Assembly (NCBI GenBank): GCA_028281495.1
Contig: JANQJU010000031.1
Span: 1 to 64,000 of the forward strand
Direction of reading: 5' to 3'
Source: SAR324 cluster bacterium
GTDB taxonomy: Bacteria > SAR324 > NAC60-12
Length of the DNA stretch: 64,000 nucleotides
The position numbers and the translations under genes are program-made. Below the pieces are notes generated by a model. The model was not told the DNA's origin. It saw only the letters and a program-made list of their open reading frames with translations, and ran no database searches. Within the stretch, counting starts at the first letter, position 1, and each line of letters begins with the position of its first letter. Positions 26,771 to 35,517 of the stretch are shown here, piece after piece.

Positions 26771-26799
26771 AGAGTAATGACGTTACGATTTTTTGTCAA
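26771..26799 (-). promoter_or_regulatory. LacI gene promoter with operator in the spacer
   Basis: On the minus strand -35 TTGACA (26794-26799) and a poor -10 TACTCT (26771-26776) are 17 bp apart. AATCGTAACGTCATT, a close match to the mannan operators, fills the spacer, the same layout as at 20938-20966. Confidence 0.6.
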
Positions 26800-26858
26800 A
26801 ATAAATTTCGAGGTAAATGAATATCTTCTAATATTAACAACTTACAGTCTTCATAAAA

Positions 26859-26878
26859 AATGAAAACGTTACAATTTT
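26859..26878. promoter_or_regulatory. Upstream LacI-type operator
   Basis: TGAAAACGTTACAATTTTT contains the AACGTTAC core. Its centre is 86 bp from the operator in the lacI promoter, nearly the same as the 87 bp between O1 and O2 of the mannan operon. Confidence 0.55.
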
Positions 26879-26939
26879 TTACACTAGAAATAGTAAATCA
26901 TTTTCACTCATTCACTCATTCACTCATCCAAAATTTCTA

Positions 26940-27035
26940 GCCACCCGCCTACTTACACCAGACACCCAACTAAAACTGGCCACCCGCCTGCTTACACCAG
27001 CGATCCAACTAAAACCGGCCATCCAACTAAAACCG
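26940..27035. repeat. 39-bp and 18-bp tandem repeats at a gene's stop codon
   Basis: Two 39-bp copies (26940-26978, 26979-27017) are followed by an 18-bp partial copy (27018-27035). The short copy contains the stop codon of the chemotaxis gene (27027-27029), so the array repeats the last codons of that gene. Confidence 0.85.
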
Positions 27036-27975
27036 GCCAAAGTCTTGATCCGTTAATATGGGTTTCTCGGAACCAGTGGGCGATGTTGGTTGAATTGGTG
27101 CTGGGATATCCGCATTCACTACTAAATCAGAAATGGACAAGGCATGCTCCTGGGGAGCAGAGTGGTCCATCATGGTTCCCAAAGCTGCTGAAGGCTGCAT
27201 TCGCAGTTGGAAACGGCTTACCAAGCCTTTCAAATCTTCGGACTGCTGCAACAAATTAGCACTGGTGACTGCGGTTTCTTCGGAAGACTGAGCATTTTGT
27301 TGTGTGGTCTCATTGATGTTGGAAAAGTGCTCATTCACTTGCATCACTCCGTTGGGCTAAATTGCGGACTTCTTCTGCAACCACGGCAAATCCTTTTCCA
27401 TGTTGTCCGGCTCGTGCTGCTTCCACCGCCGCATTGATCGCCAATAAGTTGGTTTGAAATGCAATTTCATCAATGGTTTTCATAATTTTGGCAATATCCT
27501 CAGAAGTATGACTGATCTTATCCATTGCCTCTAACACGGATTGCATCTGTGTATTCCCTTCATTGGCTTTTTCCCGGGCAACCGAGGCCAACTGTCGTGC
27601 TTGCGAGGAATTGTTCGCCGTCAATTGGGCTTGTGCTGCGACTTGATGAATAGTTGCTGTGACTTCTTCCAATGCGGAGGCCTGAGTTGATGCACTATTG
27701 GCAATCAATTGGTTCGCGTTGGCAATTTCTTTGATACCATTCACATTTTTTTCAGCCGAATCAATTACTTGCATCATGCTCTCATTCAGGTTCCCAATCA
27801 TTTTCTTCAAGGCAATGCCCAGAACATCTTTTTCTGAAGCAGGCTGAACCTCCGTTGAGAGCACGCCCTGCGCTACTTTCTCAGCGACTTGAATCTTCTC
27901 AGCGACTTGAATCTTGCGTTTGAGGGCTTGAACCATCTCATGAAACGAACTTAAAAGAGCTAAAAATTGCTCCAT
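27027..27975 (-). pseudogene. Soluble methyl-accepting chemotaxis protein, broken by an internal deletion
   Basis: The gene starts at 27975 (weak AGGTG site) without membrane segments or sensor. Its N-terminus lines up with about residue 370 of the receptor at 8286-10391. The signalling tip IDEIAFQTNLLAINAAVEAA and GKGFAVVAEEVRNLAQRS are intact. The frame then ends at 27331. The remaining part (MQVNEHFSNINETTQQNAQSS to the tail LTDQDFGRF) lies in another frame at 27347-27027. About 60 residues of the second signalling helix are missing at the junction, so the coiled coil is out of register as well as frameshifted. It is probably non-functional unless expressed as two pieces. Confidence 0.75.
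27878..27913 (-). repeat. 18-bp coding duplication (KIQVAE twice)
   Basis: TTCTCAGCGACTTGAATC occurs twice in tandem without a mismatch and duplicates six residues near the N-terminus of the broken chemotaxis protein. It is a recent event by its identity. Confidence 0.85.
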
Positions 27976-28037
27976 TTGACACCTGATCGATCGGGCAACT
28001 TTAGCAAGGTGGGGTCTTCTATCTTATGTGATTCCAA

Positions 28038-28658
28038 TTATTTGAGGTAGTTGGCCAATTGTTTTTCGGGGACAGCACCGTATCGGACGATTTCAAAAGG
28101 GGTGGTGGTACTGTTGATGATGGTGGAAGGTTGTTCCCCTGGACTGGTTCCTCCATCCACCACGATGTCAACCTGACTTCCAAGCTGTTCCAACACAGCA
28201 CTTGCTTGGTGACAGGGGGGCTTTCCACTGAGATTCGCACTGGTTCCAATCAACGGGCAATTGCCTACTTCCAGCAACGCTTGCACTACAGGGGAGTTCG
28301 AATAACGAATCGCAATCGTCTGATGCACACTATGTAAAAAGTCTGGCAAATTGGGGGGAACGGGAATGATCACAGTAAGCGGACCTGGCCAAAACTCACT
28401 CATGAGCTTTTGCGTGAAAGGAGGGAGAGTAGGAACGACTGGGGCAAGCCAAGCATCATCCACAAGCAGTAGAAGGGCTTTTTCAAATGGACGTTGCTTG
28501 ATCTCAAACACTCGCTGCACCAAAGATTCGTGAAGCGCATTGCCCCCCAAAGCATAAAACGTTTCGGTAGGAAAGGCGATAGAAGCGCCATGATGAAACG
28601 CTTCCTTCAACAGCAAAATATCGGCAGACTCCCAAGGGTAAGGCAGGATTTGGGTCAT
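28038..28658 (-). CDS. tsaC: Threonylcarbamoyl-AMP synthase, Sua5/YciO/YrdC family
   Basis: This 206-residue protein is one YrdC domain. Family marks are the FPTETFYALG strand, the KQRPFEKALLLLV element, PLIGTSANLSG and STIINS. The enzyme makes threonylcarbamoyl-AMP from Thr, bicarbonate and ATP for the t6A37 base of tRNAs. It is shorter than Sua5 and lacks its extra C-terminal domain. The gene follows the LivK-like gene by 18 bp with no clear ribosome site, so it is probably translated by coupling as the last gene of the guaB transcript. A YciO-type paralogue of other function cannot be excluded, because several family residues vary. Confidence 0.8.
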   Translation of the reverse strand: MTQILPYPWESADILLLKEAFHHGASIAFPTETFYALGGNALHESLVQRVFEIKQRPFEKALLLLVDDAWLAPVVPTLPPFTQKLMSEFWPGPLTVIIPVPPNLPDFLHSVHQTIAIRYSNSPVVQALLEVGNCPLIGTSANLSGKPPCHQASAVLEQLGSQVDIVVDGGTSPGEQPSTIINSTTTPFEIVRYGAVPEKQLANYLK

Positions 28659-28676
28659 TGTGTATTAGTTTGTATA

Positions 28677-29834
28677 TTAATTACCGTATGCAGGGATCCA
28701 ATCGGAAATGAATGTAAACTTGCCTTGATTCACTTGGGCGATGCGAAGGGCGTTCACAGCTTGGTGATTCTGAGGGGAGAGATCAATTGGTGGGGTCAAT
28801 ACGCCTTTCCACTGTGTCACTTGTTCTGCTGTGGAAACCACCTGGTGACGGGTCAAATCCCGACCCGAGCGATATAAAATTTCAGCCATCGCTTCTGCCA
28901 CTGCATGGCCATAAATCGTCCAACGATTCATCGTCAATTGTGGAGCATATTCTGATAAAATGGCTTGATGCAATCGAATCCCCAGATCTTCCGTTTGCGA
29001 TGCCAAAGGGTATGCCGCCACTACCGAAACTCCTTCCGAGGCATTCTTTCCCACCCATTCTGGGAGGCGGCTATCCGCCAATGCATGTCCTAAATAAATC
29101 TTAGTTTGCAGGCCCTGTTCGTAGGCTTGTTGCAAAAAGGCCACTGCCACCTGAGGAACTGTCAACACAACCAACACTTGGGGGGCACGCTTCTGGATTT
29201 CTTCTACTGCTTTCTGCACATCCCAACCAAACGTGGGATGTTTGATAGCGCGAACCACCCTATTCTGCTGTGCCAGTGTATTTGTCAGATGGCGAAAGGT
29301 GCTTATTGCATCGGGTTCATCCTGATGCCACACCACGATCTGTTCCCGCGGATGGGTTTCTGCCAAGTATTTGCCCAGCACCCGGCCTTCTACCTGAGGT
29401 GTTGGATAGAAACCAAATACGGTCTCTTTTGTCGGTTTGGTCCACTGCTCACTGCCCGATGCAACAAAAAAGTCAGGCACTTTTAAATCTTGAAGCCATG
29501 GCGAAACAGCCGCATGGGTGGAGGTTCCCAACCCATTGAACATCAGAAACACTTGATCCCGGAGTACCAGTTGCCGCACCACGTTCCGCGTTTGTGATGG
29601 TTGAAACGCATCATCCAAATAGTGATAATGAATGAGGCGTCCATGCACCCCTCCTTGGTCGTTGATATATTGAAAGTATGCCTCCGCACTACGGCTGATC
29701 ACTGCAAATTCGGAAGCCGGGCCAGAGAGTGGCTGATGGCTTCCCAAAACCACTTCCCGCTCAAACACCCCTGGCGTTGCTGTTGCGGCAATGGCTCCAA
29801 AGAAGCAGAATAAAAAGGATAGGAATGCTTTCAT
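28677..29834 (-). CDS. Periplasmic LivK-like (Peripla_BP_6) binding protein
   Basis: This 385-residue exported protein has a signal peptide (1 to about 20) and the fold of branched-chain amino-acid binding proteins. It opens REVVLGSHQPLSGPASEFA and goes on to YFQYINDQGGVHGRLIHYHYLDD, the usual ligand-site region, then NGLGTSTHAAVSPWL. No permease or ATPase genes accompany it, so it may serve a remote transporter or act as a sensor. It starts 5 bp after the stop of the lipoprotein gene and has no ribosome site of its own, pointing to coupled translation. Confidence 0.8.
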   Translation of the reverse strand: MKAFLSFLFCFFGAIAATATPGVFEREVVLGSHQPLSGPASEFAVISRSAEAYFQYINDQGGVHGRLIHYHYLDDAFQPSQTRNVVRQLVLRDQVFLMFNGLGTSTHAAVSPWLQDLKVPDFFVASGSEQWTKPTKETVFGFYPTPQVEGRVLGKYLAETHPREQIVVWHQDEPDAISTFRHLTNTLAQQNRVVRAIKHPTFGWDVQKAVEEIQKRAPQVLVVLTVPQVAVAFLQQAYEQGLQTKIYLGHALADSRLPEWVGKNASEGVSVVAAYPLASQTEDLGIRLHQAILSEYAPQLTMNRWTIYGHAVAEAMAEILYRSGRDLTRHQVVSTAEQVTQWKGVLTPPIDLSPQNHQAVNALRIAQVNQGKFTFISDWIPAYGN

Positions 29835-29839
29835 GATAG

Positions 29840-30889
29840 CTATTTGGCTGATAGGTAGCGGTACACCCCATCGCTGTAAAAGAAATACGGGAACAATGCG
29901 AGGTTTTTAGAAAATTCAGTGAAATAATCATCCTCTTTGACCAAATACGGAACTTTTTGAATGCTCCATCGGCGTGCTTGCTGATTGAGATTCAACTGAT
30001 ATACCCCAAAATCCACAAACGCCCTTTTTTGATTTTGATTGACATACAGTACATCCGGCAAAAAATCTTTGTGGTCTCCTGCCGACTTCACTCGAATGGT
30101 GTTTCCTTGAAAATTGAGCGTGTAGCGCACCAATGCGGGTGGAAACCAGGGTTCCCCTGACGTGCCTTTGGCTTGGAGCAACAAAGCTCGGTCTTCCATG
30201 ACACTTTGAGGGAGGGCCTCGACATTGGCTTGGAGTTGCCCCGTGATTTGGTTGGGAGCCAAGGATCGGAAGTAAATAAACCTCCGGAAATCTTTCTTGC
30301 TTCGCTGCACAGAGGCTTGTGTGACCAACCGCAATCCAATGGCATGAATGGAATAAAGCGGCAATTCCTGTAAAGATTTCTTGTAGAGCAAATCTTCGAC
30401 AAAAAAGATCCCATTTTCATTGGAGATATCCGCAGTGAGGATTTTGCCCGACGGCGAATTGATTTGAATTTGCAGCTGCATCTGGTCCGCTAAACGGATG
30501 TTGGCACTGATGCGGTCGAACTGAAAATCAATTTTTCCAGCAATCAGAACTTTCTGCCAATGGTTTTGTTCTTCGGGAATGCTGAGAATGGAGGGATCTT
30601 GTAACGCAGCGGCTTCTAAACGCCGAAAGGCTTTTCGGAATTCTTTTTCTTTTAAGTAGGCATTGTAACGATCTAAGTTTTCACGAGCCACCTCCTTGTT
30701 GACTCGTTCCAAAGACGATACCACATCCCCGTCAAAGGGATCTTCCACATAAGCCAAACGGTATTCAATCGATGCTTCTTCCCAGCGTCGTTTCTCTTCC
30801 AGGTTTTGACCTTCTCGGAAGTGCAGCGAACAACTTCCCAACAGCAAAGCGATTAGCATTCCGCTGATTTTCACTAAGCTCAACTTCAT
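29840..30889 (-). CDS. Lipoprotein of unknown function with TPR-like N-terminus
   Basis: This 349-residue protein starts at 30889 and has a lipoprotein signal with lipobox LLLGSC (lipidated Cys at residue 20). Residues 25-105 are helical with a repeat-like pattern (LEEKRRWEEASIEYRLAYVEDP, then YLKEKEFRKAFRRLEAAAL), as in TPR domains. The rest is beta-rich and not recognised. It follows guaB by 27 bp and precedes the LivK-like gene by 5 bp. A GTG start at 30916 is possible but leaves a poorer signal peptide. A shared envelope role with the LivK-like protein is inferred from the tight spacing. Confidence 0.65.
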   Translation of the reverse strand: MKLSLVKISGMLIALLLGSCSLHFREGQNLEEKRRWEEASIEYRLAYVEDPFDGDVVSSLERVNKEVARENLDRYNAYLKEKEFRKAFRRLEAAALQDPSILSIPEEQNHWQKVLIAGKIDFQFDRISANIRLADQMQLQIQINSPSGKILTADISNENGIFFVEDLLYKKSLQELPLYSIHAIGLRLVTQASVQRSKKDFRRFIYFRSLAPNQITGQLQANVEALPQSVMEDRALLLQAKGTSGEPWFPPALVRYTLNFQGNTIRVKSAGDHKDFLPDVLYVNQNQKRAFVDFGVYQLNLNQQARRWSIQKVPYLVKEDDYFTEFSKNLALFPYFFYSDGVYRYLSAK

Positions 30890-30916
30890 AGATTTCTCAC
30901 TCAATAAATGTCTCAC

Positions 30917-32398
30917 TCACCCTTGGTGGATTTGATCAGATGGGTAGTTCGGGGCCTCTTCGGTGATGAACACGTCATGCACATGGCTTTCTCGTAAACC
31001 GGCTGAAGTGATTTTAACAAACCGCGTCTTGGTGCGTAGTTCTTCAATGCTTTTGCTGCCGGTGTACCCCATGCCAGAGCGCAAACCACCCAACAATTGG
31101 TGCAAGGTTTCCGCCAAAGGGCCTTTATAGGGCAATCGTCCTTCGATGCCTTCAGGAACGAGTTTCATTTCTTCCACCTCATTTTGGAAATAGCGATCTT
31201 TACTGCCTTCTTTCATGGCACCAATGGACCCCATTCCACGATATAGTTTGTAACGACGACCTTGATACAAAATCACTTGTCCTGGGGTTTCGGCAGTTCC
31301 TGCAAGCACGCTTCCGATCATTACAGAGTGTGCCCCTACGGCCAATGCTTTCACCACATCGCCCGAAAACTTGATACCTCCATCGGAAATCAGGGGGATG
31401 TCATATTTTTGGGTCACTGCAAGCACGCTGTCAATCGCCGTGATCTGGGGGACGCCCACTCCTGCTACAATCCGAGTGGTGCAGATCGACCCCGGGCCAA
31501 TGCCCACTTTCACCGCATCCACTCCCGCACGAATGAGAGCTTCTGCTGCTTCGCCGGTAGCAATATTGCCTGCAATGATTTCAAGGTTGGGAAAGTTTGA
31601 TCGGATGCGTTTCACGCTTTCGATCACCCCTTTGGAATGACCATGAGCTGTATCGACCACCACCACATCCACTTCTGTATTTTTTAGGGCTTCCACACGC
31701 TCCATTAGGTCTTCAGAAACTCCAAGAGCGGCTCCCACACGCAGACGTCCTTTTTCGTCTTTGTTGGCATTGGGGTATTTGCGTGATTTTTCGATGTCTT
31801 TGATCGTGATCAACCCGACTAGGTCGTAATCATCATTCACGACCAAGAGTTTTTCAATGCGATACTGGTGAAGCAATTTTTTTGCATCTTCCAAGTCGAT
31901 TCCAGGGGCAACCGTGATCAGTTTATCGCGACCTTTGGTCATCACGTCACCGACATGTTGTTCAAAATTAGTTTCAAAACGCAAATCACGGTTGGTCAAG
32001 ATGCCCACCAGTTCTTTGCCCTGGGTCACTGGGACACCGGAAATGTGATATTTGTCCATCAAGTCCATGGCATCGCGAACGGGTTGTTCGGGGGCAACCG
32101 TGATCGGGTTGGTGATCATGCCACTCTCGGAACGTTTAACCCGTTCCACCTGCATGGCTTGTTCGTCAATGCTCATGTTTTTATGGATGATTCCGATGCC
32201 GCCTTCTTGGGCCATACAGATGGCGGTACGGTATTCGGTGACCGTGTCCATGGCCGCACTGATGAGGGGTATGTTGAGGGTGAGGTTTCGGGTGAGTCGG
32301 GTTTTCACATCTACTGCCGAGGGTAAAATCTCGGAGTAATTCGGCACCAATAGAATGTCATCAAAAGTGAGACTGGTAAGTAGGCGATCTTCTAACAT
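30917..32398 (-). CDS. guaB: Inosine-5'-monophosphate dehydrogenase
   Basis: This 493-residue enzyme oxidises IMP to XMP with NAD+, the committed step of GTP synthesis. It begins with the family opening LTFDDILLVPNYSEILPS. Two CBS domains interrupt the barrel (about 93-205). The catalytic Cys306 lies in GPGSICTTR and the flap and mobile loop follow (YRGMGSIGAMKEGSKDRYF). Length and order are those of a normal bacterial GuaB. The start at 32398 has GAGGTTCCC upstream. It is the first gene of an apparent four-gene transcript with a lipoprotein, a LivK-like protein and TsaC, an unusual company for guaB. It is divergent from the exported-protein gene at 32646. Confidence 0.95.
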   Translation of the reverse strand: MLEDRLLTSLTFDDILLVPNYSEILPSAVDVKTRLTRNLTLNIPLISAAMDTVTEYRTAICMAQEGGIGIIHKNMSIDEQAMQVERVKRSESGMITNPITVAPEQPVRDAMDLMDKYHISGVPVTQGKELVGILTNRDLRFETNFEQHVGDVMTKGRDKLITVAPGIDLEDAKKLLHQYRIEKLLVVNDDYDLVGLITIKDIEKSRKYPNANKDEKGRLRVGAALGVSEDLMERVEALKNTEVDVVVVDTAHGHSKGVIESVKRIRSNFPNLEIIAGNIATGEAAEALIRAGVDAVKVGIGPGSICTTRIVAGVGVPQITAIDSVLAVTQKYDIPLISDGGIKFSGDVVKALAVGAHSVMIGSVLAGTAETPGQVILYQGRRYKLYRGMGSIGAMKEGSKDRYFQNEVEEMKLVPEGIEGRLPYKGPLAETLHQLLGGLRSGMGYTGSKSIEELRTKTRFVKITSAGLRESHVHDVFITEEAPNYPSDQIHQG

Positions 32399-32645
32399 GG
32401 GAACCTCGACTGAGAGACGGAGAGAATTGCGCGGATACCCGCGGGGGTGAAAAACGGAAAGAAGTTAAACCAACAATTTTTGGGTCTCCACTGAGGAAAG
32501 TCAAGATAGTTTGCTGTGATCGGAAGGGGTTTATTTTTCAGAATTGAGTCTATCGGAGCAATCTTCTATACAAGACGCCTGTTTCGATAGAGGCTCCGGC
32601 CTCTCATTGCCCATCGGGCTGGAAGAAAAACTGAAAGGACAACGA

Positions 32646-33143
32646 ATGAAATCATCGATGCGAGTATCATGTGTGGGGTTCGCCCTGATATGCCTCATGG
32701 CAGGTGTGGGTCTAGCACAAAATTATTTATCCGATCCCGAAAAAGTCGCGGTGTCGCGAAGTATTTATCAATGGACTGGCTACTATGGACAAAACAATGC
32801 AAAAGCTGCCGATGTGACCACCATTTTATTGCGGGAAGGGCTAACCAAAGAAGCGTGGGTGGAAAAAGTGACCCCGGTGTTGAAACGCCTCGCGTACATC
32901 CATTTGGGCGGGCCGATCCAAACCATCACGCTCAAAGACGATACCGCCATTGCGGTGATGGAAAGTCGGGTGGGTGCTCAAAATAAAATTTACAACCAAA
33001 TCGAAGTGTTTCATCTCATCAAATACGATGGCGTTTGGTTGATAGAACGCATTGATGTGAAAGATCCTGAAGAATCCGAACAAGGGCCTCAGCCGCAACC
33101 CGCCCCACAAGCCACCCCTGAAAAAGACCCGCCCCGAAAATAA
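32646..33143 (+). CDS. Exported protein, possibly NTF2-like
   Basis: This 165-residue protein has a clear signal peptide (MRVSCVGFALICLMAGVGLA near the start) and a Pro/Glu-rich C-terminal tail. The central region (TIALKDDTAIAVMESRV order of strands, then FHLIKYDGVWLIERIDVKD) is compatible with an NTF2-like or DUF4440-type fold, but the match is weak. The ATG at 32646 behind AAAGGA gives the best start. A strong bidirectional terminator follows at once (33150-33177). Function is unknown; periplasmic location is expected. Confidence 0.6.
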   Translation: MKSSMRVSCVGFALICLMAGVGLAQNYLSDPEKVAVSRSIYQWTGYYGQNNAKAADVTTILLREGLTKEAWVEKVTPVLKRLAYIHLGGPIQTITLKDDTAIAVMESRVGAQNKIYNQIEVFHLIKYDGVWLIERIDVKDPEESEQGPQPQPAPQATPEKDPPRK

Positions 33144-33149
33144 AAAAGT

Positions 33150-33177
33150 GGACCCGTGCTTGTCGGGTCCGTCTTTT
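33150..33177. terminator. Bidirectional intrinsic terminator
   Basis: GGACCCG/CGGGTCC (33150-33156 and 33164-33170) has a 7-base loop, a T-run to its right and an A-run to its left. It can end both the rightward gene at 32646 and the leftward gene at 33200. Confidence 0.8.
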
Positions 33178-33199
33178 CACGTTTCAACACGCGTCATCG

Positions 33200-35500
33200 C
33201 TATAGCTTTTCCATTTGATATGCATGGTGATCGTTCACCATTTCCTGAATTTTTGGCAAATCGCTCGTAGGTAGCTGACAGATGTTGTTTTCACACACAT
33301 AGGCAGTGGGTTTGCCTTTGACCATGGGCTTGCCCACAATCAAGGGTAATGCATCGGCAGGCACGGGATCGTCGAGGATAGGAGGGCTGATCGCAATCAC
33401 TTTGTTGGGCAAAAAAGCCTGATGCAAATACTGCACGATTGCTTGCGTGTGTTCGTGATCCGGCGCACCAATGATCGCCACTTCTTTAGAACGATCCAAC
33501 AGATAATCCAACGCAATCAGCATTTGCGAATAGGAAGCGGCGGCTCCCATCATTTGGAGTCCATGATGAGCAATAATCTTTCCGGCTTTTTGTTTCAATT
33601 CGGGTTTAAGTGTAAAGTCCGCCAACTGGAGGAGGTTCAAGGCAGCAACCGCATTTCCTGAAGGCAGTGCGGTGTCGGCTAAGGTTTTGCTCCGTTGGAG
33701 CAAAGTGGCATCGGAGGTATCGCTGAAGTAATACACGCCGTCTTTAGGATCGAGCAACGCGGCATCTTGACGTTGTTGGAGGTCCAACGCGGCAGTGAGC
33801 CATGCAGGGTCGAAATCGCTTTGATACAACGCCAACAGGCCTTGAATGAAAAACGCATAATCATTCAAATAAGCTGTGTGTTGCACATCGCCATCCCGCC
33901 AGCGTCTCATGAGCGTGCCATCGTCTGTTCGGAGATGAGTGAGTAGGAAACGAGCGGATTTGCGAGCTGTGTTTAGATAAATTTCGTCTCCCAATACTTG
34001 GTAGGCTTTGGCAAAGGCAGAGATCATCAAACCGTTCCAGGCAGTTAAGATCTTATCATCTAAATGCGGACGAATGCGTTTGACCCGCACATCAAATAGC
34101 TTTTTGCGAGCTTGTTCTAGGACCTTGTCTTTGCCATCAGGAAGAGGAGCCTTCAGGTCCACATAAAAAGCATTCGATTCATGAACGGATTTCAATCCCG
34201 CTTGTTCTTCCAAAGCGGTCACTCGTGCATCCGGATTGAAGTTTCCAGCAGCCGTCACGTGGTACACGTCGACGATTTTTTGGAACTCTTCTTTGCTCAG
34301 GATTTCTTTCAGCTCCTTTTCTTTCCACACGTAAAATTTGCCTTCGGCTTTTTCGCTATCGGCATCCTCAGCAGAATAAAAGGGGCCTTCGGGATGGGTC
34401 ATATCACGCAGCACATAGGCTAAGATACCACGCACCACCTGTTCATATTCCGGATTGGGTTTCACCTGATATGCTTCCAGATAGGCTGTTGTGAGCAAGG
34501 CATTGTCATAAAGCATCTTTTCAAAATGCGGGATATGCCACCGGCGGTCTGTGGAATAACGATGGAACCCCCCACCCAATTGGTCGTAGATACCGCCACG
34601 CGCCATCGCGTTTAAGGTGTTTTCCACCATCTCAAGCGCTTCTGGTTCTCCGGTGCGTTTATGAATACGCAACAGCATGTTCAACCGCATCGGGCTGGGA
34701 AACTTGGGAGAGGTGCTGAAACCACCATATTCTGGATCATAGGAACGGATTTGTTGGGTAAAAAATTGTTGGAAGACCTCTTCCTCGGGGATGGGAGCAT
34801 CCACAAACCCCTGTTGCGCCCGGCGTTGTAACCATCCAGTGACCTGTTGGCCAATCTGATGGATCTGTCCACGGTCGGTGGTCCAAACTCCTTGGATTTG
34901 ATGCATTAACGCGAGGAACTGTGCCCTGGGAACAAATGTGGCTCCCATAAAGGGAACGCGATCCGGAGTCAAAAACATCGAAACCGGCCATCCTCCGCCG
35001 CCCGTCATGGCTTGCAATACACTCATGTACAGTTGATCGACATCCGGACGCTCTTCTCGATCCACTTTGACCGCAATGAAATTTTTATTGAGCACTTCGG
35101 CCACTTCTTCATTTTCAAAAGAATCGCCTTCCATCACATGACACCAATGGCATGTGGAATACCCAATTGAAAGAAAGATCAATTTGCCTTCTTCGCGTGC
35201 GGCAGCAAAGGCTTCCTCTGACCAGGGGTACCACCAAATCGGATTGTTTTTGTGTTGCTGCAAATAAGGGCTTTTTTCATGGACCAAGCGGTTGTACTTT
35301 TTCTGCTCTTCAGCGGCTTCTGCTGAAGATAATCCGCAACACAAAAGCATGGAGCCCAGCAACAAACTGAATAAAAATGCGAGTCCACCCACCTCACGGA
35401 TTCGTTCGAAAGACAATCTCGCAGGCAATGCGAAGGAAAGTGGTCTTTTCGTGTGTCGGGCTAAAAGCCCAAAGAATAACTGAGAAAAGTTAGGGAACAT
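33200..35500 (-). CDS. DUF255 (YyaL/SPATA20-like) thioredoxin-domain protein
   Basis: This 766-residue protein has an N-terminal membrane or signal segment (about 39-57). A thioredoxin-like domain opens with YNRLVHEKSPYLQQHKNNP and carries the C117-H-W-C120 motif in STCHWCHVMEGDSFE. A long (alpha/alpha)6-barrel region with GGGGWPVSMFLTPD and GGGFHRYSTD follows, the usual DUF255 family layout. The N-terminal extension before the family core is longer than in cytoplasmic homologues and should place it in or across the membrane. The start at 35500 has GGAGAGGCCCC. It follows a TlpA-like thioredoxin gene by 17 bp, so the two are likely cotranscribed. The family function is not established. Confidence 0.85.
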   Translation of the reverse strand: MFPNFSQLFFGLLARHTKRPLSFALPARLSFERIREVGGLAFLFSLLLGSMLLCCGLSSAEAAEEQKKYNRLVHEKSPYLQQHKNNPIWWYPWSEEAFAAAREEGKLIFLSIGYSTCHWCHVMEGDSFENEEVAEVLNKNFIAVKVDREERPDVDQLYMSVLQAMTGGGGWPVSMFLTPDRVPFMGATFVPRAQFLALMHQIQGVWTTDRGQIHQIGQQVTGWLQRRAQQGFVDAPIPEEEVFQQFFTQQIRSYDPEYGGFSTSPKFPSPMRLNMLLRIHKRTGEPEALEMVENTLNAMARGGIYDQLGGGFHRYSTDRRWHIPHFEKMLYDNALLTTAYLEAYQVKPNPEYEQVVRGILAYVLRDMTHPEGPFYSAEDADSEKAEGKFYVWKEKELKEILSKEEFQKIVDVYHVTAAGNFNPDARVTALEEQAGLKSVHESNAFYVDLKAPLPDGKDKVLEQARKKLFDVRVKRIRPHLDDKILTAWNGLMISAFAKAYQVLGDEIYLNTARKSARFLLTHLRTDDGTLMRRWRDGDVQHTAYLNDYAFFIQGLLALYQSDFDPAWLTAALDLQQRQDAALLDPKDGVYYFSDTSDATLLQRSKTLADTALPSGNAVAALNLLQLADFTLKPELKQKAGKIIAHHGLQMMGAAASYSQMLIALDYLLDRSKEVAIIGAPDHEHTQAIVQYLHQAFLPNKVIAISPPILDDPVPADALPLIVGKPMVKGKPTAYVCENNICQLPTSDLPKIQEMVNDHHAYQMEKL

Positions 35501-35517
35501 GGGGCCTCTCCATAGGG

